Assembly: GCF_011043775.1 (NCBI RefSeq) | Contig: NZ_JAAKXY010000005.1 | Location: 372,001 to 436,000, forward strand | From: Natronolimnobius sp. AArcel1 | GTDB lineage: Archaea; Halobacteriota; Halobacteria; Halobacteriales; Natrialbaceae | Direction: 5' to 3' | Length of the DNA: 64,000 bases | Part shown: one piece after another, positions 26,682 through 35,672 of the stretch | How positions within the stretch are numbered: the stretch's first letter is position 1 | Layout of the letters: each line of letters starts with the position of its first letter | Position numbers and translations under genes: made by a program | The notes under the pieces: generated by a model | The model's database searches: none | Told to the model about the DNA's origin: nothing | The model's input: only the letters and a program-made list of their open reading frames with translations

Positions 26682-27725
26682 CTAGACAACGGCAATGCGG
26701 CTGACGTTGGCGTCAATGCGACCGACGGTCTCGTACTCGCCGTCGCGGCGTCGCATGAGTCGACCCGTAACATCGTCGCGCTGGTCCGGGACGTCAAAGA
26801 GACCTGAGCCACAGAGCAGGTCGCCATCGTGGACCGCCCACGTCTCGATCACTTCGTGTGGTTCGCCGGGGAACGCCACTCGTTCGAAGTCCCGTCCGAA
26901 GTTAGTCGATTCGAACAGCGCCGTCTCATGTTCGTCGTTGACCCACGCAGGCGGTGCCTCCTCGCCACCACAGAAAAAGACGGTCCCGTCGTGGACGAAC
27001 ACCCGCCGGATGTACGAGAAGTCGTTCCCGGTATCGATTCGCGTCCACGACTCACCGGCGTCGGTCGTCCGGTACAGCCCTCCCTCACCGACGGCATGTC
27101 CGAGACCGAGATTCTCGAGGTTGTGGTCGAGATAGCCCGTTGTTGCGAGCCAGACGTCTTCCGAGATCGGCAGAACCTGATGAATGTCGTCAATGATCGT
27201 GTCGCGGCGATCGATCCAGGTCTGTCCGCCGTCGTTGCTGAGATGAATCCCGCCCGCTTCGACCCCGGCGATGAGTCGCTCCGGTCGTCCTGGCACGGCC
27301 TCGAGCGCACGCAATCGTGCGTAGTGGGGGTCGATTGGCGACTCCCAGTGGCCTCTCGAGGGCAACTCTCGAAAGCCCTTGAGTTCGCTCCACGTCTCGC
27401 CGTCGTCGACCGAGCGGTAGATGTAGGGGTCGTTCGTCCCGGCATACAACACGCCGTCTGCTGTTGCGAGGATCGACCAAACTTCACTCTCGCCGGCGTG
27501 CCAGAACCGATCTCCAAGTGGGACACCGAGGTCGTCCCAGCTCAGGCCGCCATCCGTCGACCGATACGCACCACTCGAGGAGGCGATGAATACGCCATCC
27601 GTGTGGTCGAACGTCCTGGCCGCCGTGACAACGCCACAATCGAGGACCTGTTCTGGTTCGTCGTCTTCGAACGGAACGTCTTCAACGCGATACAGCCCGT
27701 CATCTGTGCCGATGAGTACTGCCAT
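26682..27725 (-). CDS. Asp-box (BNR repeat) beta-propeller protein
   Basis: 347 residues from the ATG at 27725 (MAVLIGTDDGLYRVED). It contains at least four Asp-box motifs: YRSTDGGLSWDDL, YRSVDDGETWSEL, HLSNDGGQTWIDR and YRTTDAGESWTRI, plus a degenerate one (FESTNFGRDFERV). Such repeats form sialidase-like propellers. There is no signal peptide and no clear sialidase catalytic set (Arg triad, FRIP), so this is probably a propeller of unknown role, sometimes annotated as glycosyl hydrolase or photosystem-assembly-like. Located at the edge of a catabolic gene cluster, which may provide its context. Confidence 0.85.
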   Translation of the reverse strand: MAVLIGTDDGLYRVEDVPFEDDEPEQVLDCGVVTAARTFDHTDGVFIASSSGAYRSTDGGLSWDDLGVPLGDRFWHAGESEVWSILATADGVLYAGTNDPYIYRSVDDGETWSELKGFRELPSRGHWESPIDPHYARLRALEAVPGRPERLIAGVEAGGIHLSNDGGQTWIDRRDTIIDDIHQVLPISEDVWLATTGYLDHNLENLGLGHAVGEGGLYRTTDAGESWTRIDTGNDFSYIRRVFVHDGTVFFCGGEEAPPAWVNDEHETALFESTNFGRDFERVAFPGEPHEVIETWAVHDGDLLCGSGLFDVPDQRDDVTGRLMRRRDGEYETVGRIDANVSRIAVV

Positions 27726-27934
27726 AGCTGGTATGTGATCACGACTCACAATAAACGTTCGTGATGATTCGAGCCGTCATCGTCAGCAGTGAGGTGGGTA
27801 CTCGTCGGATCGAACCGACTGGACAGCCACCCAATCGCAGCCAAACGTGCGACGGATCGGCAAACTGCTAAGTGCATGTCGCCCAAACACCACGCCTGAA
27901 GACTCGAGACAGGCCACACCGGCCACACCCACAC

Positions 27935-28936
27935 ATGGATTCGACACACCCAACGAAACGGCCGACCGATGCAGCGTACGTCGACGACGACTTCGAACCA
28001 CCAACGGAACTTCTCAATCTCCCCTGGATCGACATCCATAACCACGCACACACACTCTCCTGGGAGGACCGCGAGCGCTACGCCCTCTCAGGCTGTGAGG
28101 GCATGGTCATGGTCTCATCGGGCTATCACTGGACGCCGTACAAGCCCGTCCGGGCCGACGACGTTCGATTGCTGTGGGACGATGCCATCAACCGCCGCAG
28201 TGCAATCGAACGCAATCACTTCTTCGAGGCGAAACTCGGGCTTGGGATCCACACGGGCGTTCGCATCGAGGACCCGGACGAACTCCTCGAGGCCATGGCT
28301 GACTACTGTGCGCTCGAGGATGTCGTCGCCATCGGCGAGACTGGCGTCACTCCGTCTCAACACGTCGAACGGTGGAGCCTCGACGAACAGCGCGCCATCG
28401 TCGAAGCCCAGATGGAACTCGCGGACGCCCACGACCTGCCTGTTCTCTTGCACACGCCGAATCAGTCAGTCGACGCCAAACGGTCGTACCGGCCAGAAGT
28501 CCATACGCCGGGGTACGAGAAGAACGCAGGACTGGGGCAGGAGCCAGTGATCGACAGCGACAATCCCGAACTTGAGGCAGTGAAAATCGACGTCGAAGCC
28601 GCTCGCGATGCAGGACTGGACGAGAAGCAGGTTGTTGCCTCCCACGCCGATCCGAACAACACCGCGTATCTAATGGACGAAACTGAGTGCTATCTGAGCT
28701 TTACCATCGGACACTCGTGGCTGGTCGGCGTCACCGCCGCAGATGTCGCCAATGCCATCGACGAGTACGGGCCGGAACGGATCATGATCGACACCGACTG
28801 TGCGAACGTTCTTCGAACAGACCCGTTCGCGCTCAAGCGAGCCATTTTCGAACTCTATCGCTACGGGATCGATACCGACGCGATCCGCCAGGTTGTCGTC
28901 GAAAATCCCCGCGACGTCTTCGGGTTCGCCGAGTAG
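27935..28936 (+). CDS. TatD-family metal-dependent hydrolase
   Basis: 333 residues from the ATG at 27935. TIM-barrel hydrolase with an N-terminal metal motif WIDIHNHAHTLSWED, then LGIHTGVRIEDP, VAIGETGVTPSQHV (Glu), PVLLHTPNQ (His), VVASHADPNN (His) and MIDTDCANVL (Asp). These are the TatD-type ligand positions in order. TatD members act as deoxyribonucleases or as small-molecule hydrolases; this haloarchaeal type is closer to metabolic hydrolases in length and spacing. Divergent from the Asp-box gene and convergent with a FAH gene of the catabolic cluster. Confidence 0.88.
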   Translation: MDSTHPTKRPTDAAYVDDDFEPPTELLNLPWIDIHNHAHTLSWEDRERYALSGCEGMVMVSSGYHWTPYKPVRADDVRLLWDDAINRRSAIERNHFFEAKLGLGIHTGVRIEDPDELLEAMADYCALEDVVAIGETGVTPSQHVERWSLDEQRAIVEAQMELADAHDLPVLLHTPNQSVDAKRSYRPEVHTPGYEKNAGLGQEPVIDSDNPELEAVKIDVEAARDAGLDEKQVVASHADPNNTAYLMDETECYLSFTIGHSWLVGVTAADVANAIDEYGPERIMIDTDCANVLRTDPFALKRAIFELYRYGIDTDAIRQVVVENPRDVFGFAE

Positions 28937-28955
28937 TCGGCGATACCCAAATCGC

Positions 28956-29843
28956 TCACTCGAACGCGCAGTCGTTCGTCAGTTCTCCCAGTTCTTCGAT
29001 ACCGATCGTCACACTGTCGCCGTCCTCGAGCAAGACCGGCGGCTCGCGGTAGACGCCGACACCCGGCGGCGTTCCCGTGAAGATGAGGTCGCCCGGCTCG
29101 AGCGTGAACGCCTGGCTACAGAACGAAACCAGTTCGTCAATGCCGAAGATGAAATTCGATGTCGAGGAGTCTTGCAGTCGCTCTCCGTTGACTTCGGCCC
29201 AGATTTCGAGGTCGTGTGGATCCGAGACCTCGTCGGTTGTGACGAGTTCGGGGCCGATTGGTGCAAAGCCGTCGAGGCTCTTTCCACGGACCCACTGCCC
29301 GTCGCCGTGCTGGAGGTCACGCGCCGACACGTCGTTGCCAACGAGATAGCCCGCGACGTGATCAAAGGCATCTTCTTCGTCGACGCGGCGGGCCTCCTCA
29401 CCGATGACGATGACGAGTTCAGCTTCGTAATCGACTTTTTCAGTCAGATCGGGGTCCCACGAAATCGTCCCGTCTGGATCGTTCACCGTCGTTGGGAACT
29501 TCGAGAAGAGGACGGGTTCGTCGGGGATCGGATTGTCACCCTCCTCGGCGTGATCCTCATAATTGAGGCCAACACAGACGACCTTTCCCGGATCGTCGAT
29601 CGGTGCATGGCGGGTAACCTCGTCGGCGTCGTAGACGCCAACCCCGGTTTCGTCGGCGTACTCGAGGGCCAGTTCGGCCTTGCGCTGCCAGTTCCACGTC
29701 GCGATGAACTCGCTGCTCGAGCGTGGAATCTCGAGGCCGGCCTCGCGACCGGCTTCCGCGAGATTGATGATGGAGCCGTCGTCGGTTGGGACGCCACACC
29801 AGTGCTGTGCTGCTTCCGTCGTACTGTATTGTCCAAGTCGCAT
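28956..29843 (-). CDS. Fumarylacetoacetate hydrolase-family protein
   Basis: 295 residues, full-length FAH-superfamily enzyme with an N-terminal extension (MRLGQYSTTEAAQHWCGVPT) typical of homologues of 2-hydroxyhepta-2,4-diene-1,7-dioate isomerase or ketopantoate-type hydrolases. Metal motifs: VDYEAELVIVIGEEAR (Glu) and VGNDVSARDLQ (Asp), and the C-terminal GDLIFTGTPPGVGVYREPP. Cotranscription with the DUF35, thiolase-like and CoA-transferase genes is likely, although a gap of about 100 bases separates it from DUF35. It may process a dicarboxylic or aromatic-derived keto acid (inference). Confidence 0.9.
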   Translation of the reverse strand: MRLGQYSTTEAAQHWCGVPTDDGSIINLAEAGREAGLEIPRSSSEFIATWNWQRKAELALEYADETGVGVYDADEVTRHAPIDDPGKVVCVGLNYEDHAEEGDNPIPDEPVLFSKFPTTVNDPDGTISWDPDLTEKVDYEAELVIVIGEEARRVDEEDAFDHVAGYLVGNDVSARDLQHGDGQWVRGKSLDGFAPIGPELVTTDEVSDPHDLEIWAEVNGERLQDSSTSNFIFGIDELVSFCSQAFTLEPGDLIFTGTPPGVGVYREPPVLLEDGDSVTIGIEELGELTNDCAFE

Positions 29844-29948
29844 TGTAGAGTGGTTCTCGTTGGGACTGTTTCTCTATGTAGGTAAAAATGTACTGTTCAC
29901 ACTGGCAAACGGAAGTCAGCGATCGTCGAATCGTTCTGTCTGGCAGGA

Positions 29949-30326
29949 TCACTCCACGGGACGAAGTCGTGGTGCATCTGCACGACCGCCATCACGGAGG
30001 CGATACGAGCCTGCAAACGTGACCCTGTCGCCGATTTCCATCGGGTCGTCGGTCGCCTGAGCCAGTAGTTGAACACCATCGTCGAAGCGGACGAGTGCGA
30101 TCCGATTTGGACTGCGAACGTCGTTCGGTGTTACGGCGACATCCGTCCACGCGAGGAGTTCCCCCGCCTCGAGTTCGTACGTTGACCACTCGCAGGCGCC
30201 ACAGGACGGACAGTGCTGTCGGGTGTAGTACCAGCGTCGGTCACACGCATCACAGACGAAGGCGTGATCGACGGGAAGTGGGTCAGGTACCGGAGACGAG
30301 GTGCTGTGTGAATGTAATTCAGTCAT
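29949..30326 (-). CDS. DUF35 zinc-ribbon/OB-fold protein, partner of the thiolase-like protein
   Basis: 125 residues. The rubredoxin-like ribbon has cysteines at about 25, 28, 39, 42 (and 45) in FVCDACDRRWYY and CPSCGACEW; the rest is an OB fold (GELLAWTDVAVTP, IGDRVTFAGSYRLRDGG). DUF35 proteins bind thiolase-like or aldolase enzymes and help present acyl-CoA. The ATG overlaps the stop of the thiolase-like gene (four bases), so the two form a pair like ChsH2 DUF35 with Ltp2-type proteins, or the archaeal HMG-CoA synthase complexes. Confidence 0.9.
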   Translation of the reverse strand: MTELHSHSTSSPVPDPLPVDHAFVCDACDRRWYYTRQHCPSCGACEWSTYELEAGELLAWTDVAVTPNDVRSPNRIALVRFDDGVQLLAQATDDPMEIGDRVTFAGSYRLRDGGRADAPRLRPVE

Positions 30327-31465
30327 TGTTCAAGGAGTGTACACACGCTGTTGTTGCCAAAGCCGGCGACGTTGATTGCGAAGCCGATTTCGGGGTCGGT
30401 GACGCGTCGGTCGTCCGGGAGGTCACCACGGAGTTGCCACGTCAGTTCGATCAGTTGCGAGATTCCAGTCGCGCCGAGTGGGTGTCCTCGCGCTTTCAGT
30501 CCACCACCGGGGTTGACGGGCAACTCGCCATCGCGTTGGGTCTTTCCCTCGAGAGTAGCCTCCCACGCAGTCCCTCGGTCGTAAAAGCCCAGTTCCTCGA
30601 GTTCCAGCAACTCGAGGATGGTAAAGGCGTCGTGGATACACGCGACATCGACAGCTGCTGGCTCTAGCCCGGCCGCCTCAAACGTTCGCTCGCCGGCGTG
30701 GCGGACACTTGCAATTTCGATTGGGTCGGATCGGTCAGCAATGGCGTGCGTTCCTGTTGCACTGCCGACGCTTGCAATATGCACACTGTCGGCTGTTGGT
30801 TCGGCGCTCAGTACGAGCGCTGCCGCGCCATCGCTCATCGGACAGCAATCGTACAATCGCAACGGATCAGCAACAAGTGGTGAGTCACGAACGCCCTCGA
30901 CGGTGATCTCCCGTTGTAACTGTGCGACGGGATTGGACGCTGCATTGGCGTGATTCTTCACTGCAACCGCAGACAGTGCCTCGCGTGGCGCGTCGTAGCG
31001 CTCGAGGTACTGTCCTGCGGCGAGTCCGGCGAATGACGGGAGCGTCAGCCCCTGGTCGTACTCTCGCTCGTGGACCAGTCGGCTCATGGCCTCAGTCACA
31101 TCAGCGGTTTCGCCGAGTGACATCTTTTCGACGCCGACAACAAGCGCCGTCTGGGAGGAGTCACTTGCGACCGCGTCGACGGCTCGATGGACAGCGCTGG
31201 CTCCACTCGCACTGGTGTTTTCGACGCGGTCGGCTCGCACGCCCTCGAGACCAAGACTGGCTGTGACCGCGTTTGCGATGCCACCTTGCGTCTCGAGTGC
31301 TTCAGGAAGCGCCGCCCCAACGTGGAGCGAGGTTGCCTCTGAGGGCTCGAGACTGGCATCTTCGAGCGCCGCCACTGCCGCATCCGTCGTGAGTTCAACG
31401 ACCGACCGATCTGCGCTCGCAGTGAACGGTGTCATCCCGACACCAGTGATGGAAACGCCAGTCAT
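30323..31465 (-). CDS. Thiolase-like protein (SCP2/Ltp2-type), nucleophilic Cys replaced by Ser
   Basis: 380 residues with the thiolase fold. The nucleophile region reads VENTSASGASAVHRAV, so Ser85 occupies the place where thiolases have the acyl-accepting cysteine (VENACASG pattern). The catalytic histidine is kept in LKARGHPLGATG (His about 328), and an IHDAFTILEL motif resembles SCP2-type proteins. With the DUF35 partner encoded next to it, this pattern fits a retro-aldolase of the Ltp2/DUF35 kind or another non-thiolytic acyl-CoA lyase rather than a beta-ketothiolase. The stop overlaps the DUF35 start, and its own start is five bases from the CoA-transferase stop. Confidence 0.9.
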   Translation of the reverse strand: MTGVSITGVGMTPFTASADRSVVELTTDAAVAALEDASLEPSEATSLHVGAALPEALETQGGIANAVTASLGLEGVRADRVENTSASGASAVHRAVDAVASDSSQTALVVGVEKMSLGETADVTEAMSRLVHEREYDQGLTLPSFAGLAAGQYLERYDAPREALSAVAVKNHANAASNPVAQLQREITVEGVRDSPLVADPLRLYDCCPMSDGAAALVLSAEPTADSVHIASVGSATGTHAIADRSDPIEIASVRHAGERTFEAAGLEPAAVDVACIHDAFTILELLELEELGFYDRGTAWEATLEGKTQRDGELPVNPGGGLKARGHPLGATGISQLIELTWQLRGDLPDDRRVTDPEIGFAINVAGFGNNSVCTLLEQ

Positions 31466-31470
31466 CGATC

Positions 31471-32691
31471 TTACGTCTCGTCCTCGTTCGTTGAGCCGAA
31501 GACGCCTGCAGCTTCTAACTCATCAAGTTCTGCCTCTGAGTAGCCGCGGTCACGAAACACCGCGCGGTTGTGCTCGCCGAGCAACGGCGGTGCCGACTCG
31601 AAGCCGCTCTCGACCCCATCGAACTTCAGCGGATGTTCGATCACCGGAACCGTACCGAGTTCAGGATGTTCGATTTCGGTGACGGCCTCTCGGGCTTCGA
31701 TCTGTGGGTTCGTCAGCGCCTCATCAACGCTGTAAACAGGGCCAGCCGGTACGCCACCCTCTTCAGCGATAATCTCGATCCACTCATCCGTTGTTCGATC
31801 AGCCAGCGTCGCTTCGATTTCTGCTTCGAGTTCCTCGAGATGGTCGACGCGGTCAGCGTTCGTCTCAAAACGCTTATCAGCGGGCAGATCCGGTCGCTCG
31901 AGTACTTCACACAGTTCCATCCAGAGCTTTTCGTTCAGAATGCAGATGTTGATGTAGCTGTCTTTGGTCTCGAACGTCTGGTACGGTGCAAGCACGGGAT
32001 CTTTGGTTCCCATACGCGTTGGCTCCCTATCAGCGAAGACCTGTCCCGCCTGTTTCGTCAGCCACGGGAGTGTGGACTCGAGCATGCCGAGGTCGATGTA
32101 CTCTCCCTCGCCTGTTTGTTCGCGACGATAGAGCGCGCTCATCGCACCGAACCCGGCCCACATCGACGTAATGAGGTCCGTGATCGGCAGACCAACTTTG
32201 ACGGGTTGTCGATCAGCCTCGCCTGTAACACTCATGATCCCGCTCATTCCCTGAATAAGAAGGTCGTAGCCAGATCGCTCTCGCCACGGACCAGTTTGCC
32301 CGAACGCCGAGATGGCGAGGTAGATGATGTCCTCGTTGTGCGACGTGATCGTCTCGTAATCAATATCCAGGCGTTCGGCTGTTCCCGGTCGGTAGTTCTG
32401 AATGAAGACATCTGCATCTGCAGCAAGGTCGTACAGCGCGTCCTTTGCGTGTGGATTCTTTAGATCGAGTTCGATGCTTTGCTTGCCGTAGTTGACCGTC
32501 CAGTAGTACGGCGATTCACCGTTGATAAACGGCGGGCCGGAATGACGAATTGCGTCTCCGTATCCCGGTTGTTCGACTTTGATAACCTCTGCACCCTGAT
32601 TCGCGAGCATCGCGGAACAGAACCCCCCAGTCACGAACGTTGAGAGGTCAAGCACCGTTACGCCATCGAGTATTTTGTCTGTGTCTGTCAT
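31471..32691 (-). CDS. CaiB/BaiF-family CoA transferase
   Basis: 406 residues from the ATG at 32691 (MTDTDKILDGVTVLDLSTFV). Family III CoA-transferase: the N-terminal VLDLSTFVTGGFCSAMLANQ and VIKVEQPGYGDAIRHSG, then SGIMSVTGEADRQPVKVGLP, and the Asp-bearing active-site segment GEYIDLGMLESTLPW. These enzymes move CoA between carboxylic acids such as formyl/oxalyl, carnitine or bile acid derivatives. First gene of an apparent operon (CoA transferase, thiolase-like, DUF35, then FAH), facing a large intergenic region and an IclR regulator. The substrate is unknown. Confidence 0.92.
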   Translation of the reverse strand: MTDTDKILDGVTVLDLSTFVTGGFCSAMLANQGAEVIKVEQPGYGDAIRHSGPPFINGESPYYWTVNYGKQSIELDLKNPHAKDALYDLAADADVFIQNYRPGTAERLDIDYETITSHNEDIIYLAISAFGQTGPWRERSGYDLLIQGMSGIMSVTGEADRQPVKVGLPITDLITSMWAGFGAMSALYRREQTGEGEYIDLGMLESTLPWLTKQAGQVFADREPTRMGTKDPVLAPYQTFETKDSYINICILNEKLWMELCEVLERPDLPADKRFETNADRVDHLEELEAEIEATLADRTTDEWIEIIAEEGGVPAGPVYSVDEALTNPQIEAREAVTEIEHPELGTVPVIEHPLKFDGVESGFESAPPLLGEHNRAVFRDRGYSEAELDELEAAGVFGSTNEDET

Positions 32692-33648
32692 ACGTGTGCG
32701 TCGATTCCCAGTGGTTGTTGTTTCACGCTCGTGGGCCGAGCGGATGATCGGTGCCAGTCCCACCCTGGCAACTGCCTCGACCCTGTTTTCCGTACGCTCA
32801 TATATCGCCTCGAGACGCCCGATTGCGCTGGTCTGGAACGAGACGTGGGTCGGCTGGTGTCAGACTGAGTGATCGGAGTTGACCACTGCGACCAGTTACT
32901 GGTGGACTGCTTCGTGTGAAATGATCGGTTCCTCACGATGTAAACCTATCGCCAAGCACAGGAACGGTCCTGCAATCTCACTGTCGACGGAACAGCGACG
33001 ACATACAGAATCCCATATTTTGAAATCGCGTGGTACTGTACACAGAGCGTCTAAGACAATGCATTAAGTGGTAGTTGCGATTCTTCTATCGAAAATTCAC
33101 TCCCAGTATGTAGGAGGAAGGAATTACAATCATACTTTCGTAAAATATAGCTAATAGAGGCTATAATTCCTGTAATACCCGATCACACCACAGCCCTCAA
33201 TCCCATTTTACGGGAGTATTGATTTACAGTGGTACCCTGGTAACGCAGTAGTCAGGAGAGACTAACACTGCACTAGATTAAGTACTGTTGAATATGTAAA
33301 TATGGTGTCGATTGTGGTACTGTGCATGTTGGTGGTACGGACTAACAGCGCAAATACGTCTGTTCATTCGCGCAATTCGTGACTACTGCTAGTGTCCTTG
33401 ATCATAGCTACTGGGCAGCAGTACTGCTGTAATAAGCGATTGACTTGTATAATACTTGCTTGAGTTGCTACGTCGAATCTGCAGTCACTGTCGTGACTAT
33501 CGCCAACCTACGTGCTCGGAGTTACTTTCTGATTTTCGATAATTGACGGCCCAATTAGATTGATCACCAGTTCAATCCATGCACGAGTACGACACTCACA
33601 ACAACTATTTGACTGATTCAGCAGCAGAACAAATCCGAATATATGGGA
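32692..33648. promoter_or_regulatory. Large divergent regulatory region between CoA-transferase and IclR genes
   Basis: Nearly one kilobase without a convincing gene, between the CaiB-type operon (minus) and the IclR regulator (plus). It becomes AT-rich after about 33050. One inverted repeat, TATAGC-8 bases-GCTATA (33146-33165), is a candidate operator, though short. The size and composition may also hold degraded genes or an unrecognised small RNA. Confidence 0.4.
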
Positions 33649-33655
33649 TTTATTA
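33649..33655 (+). promoter_or_regulatory. TATA box of the IclR gene
   Basis: TTTATTA, 23-29 bases before the ATG at 33678. That would put the transcription start at the ATG itself (leaderless) and supports this start codon. Confidence 0.5.
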
Positions 33656-33677
33656 TCTGTGAGTGCTATATAGGCCC

Positions 33678-34445
33678 ATGGTAAACAAAATCGACTCAAC
33701 GGTCAAAACGACGGAAACGTCGTTTCTGCTCGTCAGGACCATCCGTAATCGTGGGGGTGCAACAATTGAGGAACTCTCGAGAGAACTTGGGCTCTCCGAG
33801 AGTACGGTCCATCGCCATCTTGTTACCCTCCGAAATCACGACTACGTCGTTCAGGAGGGAGAACAGTACCAGATCGGTCTTGGGTTCCTCACGATGGGAG
33901 GCTATGCTCAACGGCGAGTGACAGCATATCCAAAAATCAAAGCAAAGGTCGACGAACTCGCAGCGAACACCGGCGAGCGAGCCCAATTCATCGTCGAAGA
34001 GCACGGCCAGCGAGTCTATCTGTATACCGAAGTTGGCGAGAGCGCAGTCCAAACCGGCGCACACGTCGGCAAGCGTGGCGCAATCTACACCAGCGCAGCG
34101 GGGAAAGCAATTCTTGCGAACCTACCAGATCAGCGTATCGAGGCGATCATCGAGGAACACGGCCTCGCGGAGGGAACCAGCGACAGTATCTCAACCAAGG
34201 CCGACCTCTACGACGAGTTGGCCACAATCCGCGAACAGGGCTATGCGTTCAATCAACAGGAAACGACCGAAGGCGTCAACGCCGTCGGTGCAGCTGTTCT
34301 CGACTCCGATGGCTCAGTCGTCGGTTCCCTGAGCGTCTCTGGCCCGGCAAACCGAATTAAAGACGACTGGCTTACCGAGGATTTGCTCGAGCAGGTCCTC
34401 GGCGCGGTGAACGAGCTGGAACTGGATATCAAACACTCTGTCTGA
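33678..34445 (+). CDS. IclR-family transcriptional regulator
   Basis: 255 residues from the ATG at 33678 (MVNKIDSTVKTTETSFLLV). The N-terminal winged helix (about 10-70) contains ATIEELSRELGLSESTVHRH and YQIGLGFLTMGG. The C-terminal ligand domain has GKRGAIYTSAAGKAILANLP and the typical cysteine-free end AVLDSDGSVVGSLSVSGP. Divergent from the CoA-transferase operon, so it probably controls that catabolic cluster in response to one of its substrates (inference). Confidence 0.93.
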   Translation: MVNKIDSTVKTTETSFLLVRTIRNRGGATIEELSRELGLSESTVHRHLVTLRNHDYVVQEGEQYQIGLGFLTMGGYAQRRVTAYPKIKAKVDELAANTGERAQFIVEEHGQRVYLYTEVGESAVQTGAHVGKRGAIYTSAAGKAILANLPDQRIEAIIEEHGLAEGTSDSISTKADLYDELATIREQGYAFNQQETTEGVNAVGAAVLDSDGSVVGSLSVSGPANRIKDDWLTEDLLEQVLGAVNELELDIKHSV

Positions 34446-34472
34446 GTTCTGCATCCTGTACCAACCCAGCTG

Positions 34473-34916
34473 TCACTCGGGAACGCTCTTTCGGCCTGTA
34501 ACCCGATCTGGGTCGAGTCGGAAGTCATGAAACTCAACCTCATCGCGCGGGCGGTCGAAAATTTCGACAGTTGGGATGTCGATCGCCCACATTCCCTGCA
34601 CGGCAACCGACTCAGGATGGGCTGTTGCTAACTCCTCGAGCGTTCCTGTCGCGACGACGCTTCGCCAGCCATCGGCCGTGTCACGGTAGGTGACAAAGGA
34701 GACAGGATTGTCGAGAAACTCTCGTTTTGATGTGCCAGGTGGGAACGAGAGCCGAAAGTAAAACGTCTCATCACTGTCGTAAAAGCCATACGACACTGGA
34801 AGTGAGGCAGGTGGCTCCCCCGAATCGGTCGCAAACGAGAGCACGCCGGTGCCGCCAGTATCCAGAAAGTCTATTCGCTCCTCACGGGGCAGGCTGGTCC
34901 AACGGAGTCCCTCCAT
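34473..34916 (-). CDS. Pyridoxamine 5'-phosphate oxidase-like (flavin/F420-binding split barrel) protein
   Basis: 147 residues from the ATG at 34916 (MEGLRWTSLPREERIDFLDT); a TTG seven codons upstream is less likely. The core is a split beta-barrel: GTGVLSFATDSGEPPASLPV, ETFYFRLSFPPGTSKREFL, SFVTYRDTADGWRSVVATGT. Such proteins bind FMN or F420. It has the same layout as the protein at 40313-40735. Convergent with the IclR gene (28 bases between the stops). Function in redox or stress response is possible; substrate unknown. Confidence 0.87.
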   Translation of the reverse strand: MEGLRWTSLPREERIDFLDTGGTGVLSFATDSGEPPASLPVSYGFYDSDETFYFRLSFPPGTSKREFLDNPVSFVTYRDTADGWRSVVATGTLEELATAHPESVAVQGMWAIDIPTVEIFDRPRDEVEFHDFRLDPDRVTGRKSVPE

Positions 34917-35128
34917 CCCGATAGCATACACCTGCAAAGATCAAAAACAATGGGGGTGGTTATGAGTAAACAGAGTGCTTGCACAGCGAACAGGCAAACC
35001 ACGGGACAAGACACTCGGAATGAGACAGCACAGTAGCTCCCCTTCGCCGAATACGATAGTCGTTGGATATACCGACTGTCACGCCATCGTGTGATGCGAT
35101 TATACACTCTCACGGGATACAACCAGCT

Positions 35129-35593
35129 ATGGCGTCACTTCTCAGACAACTGCTCGTCGTGGTCGGCGGTTCGCTCGTGGCGGGGACCGTCATGACAATC
35201 CTGCTTGCACCACCGAATCAGACGGCAGCCGCGCTCACGTTCGGGGTCGTGTTCGTGGCAGCAGTCGTCCTCGCGTACGGAATTGGTAACCTCGGCCTCT
35301 CCTGGGCCGATACTGCGTACCCAATGCCGGAGCCAACGAGCAATCCCTCCGAGGCATCGACGGATACCTCGCAAGCCGACCTCGAGGATTTCAAGTGGAC
35401 CATACGTGAGGGGATTGGCGTCGCGATTGCGTCGTTGTTCGGGCTGATCCTGCTCGTGTTATTCTTGCTCGAAGAGACTGCACTCGCGAGATCGCAAGAG
35501 CTCACGGTCGGTACGATCGGTGGGATGGCGCTGTTGGTCGTGCTTACGCTGACGCTTGTGGTGGTCGGTCTCTGGAGTTGGCGCGGTCGATAA
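35129..35593 (+). CDS. Four-helix membrane protein, hypothetical
   Basis: 154 residues from the ATG at 35129 (MASLLRQLLVVVGGSLVAGT). Two hydrophobic segments, an acidic loop (PEPTSNPSEASTDTSQADLE), then two more (GIGVAIASLFGLILLVLFLL and MALLVVLTLTLVVVGLW). The layout is common in haloarchaea. No known domain or ligand motif. It stands alone, between the divergent flavin-barrel gene and the glycosyltransferase gene. Confidence 0.75.
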   Translation: MASLLRQLLVVVGGSLVAGTVMTILLAPPNQTAAALTFGVVFVAAVVLAYGIGNLGLSWADTAYPMPEPTSNPSEASTDTSQADLEDFKWTIREGIGVAIASLFGLILLVLFLLEETALARSQELTVGTIGGMALLVVLTLTLVVVGLWSWRGR

Positions 35594-35672
35594 CGTACAT
35601 TGAGAGCAGCGTGAGGTACTCTCCAAGAGAAATATCAATATTGCAATACGGCGAGCAACACAGTAACTCACC

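Noticed and set aside
26682-27725. Sialidase activity for the Asp-box protein
   Set aside because: Asp boxes are present but the sialidase Arg triad, FRIP motif and an export signal are not visible.
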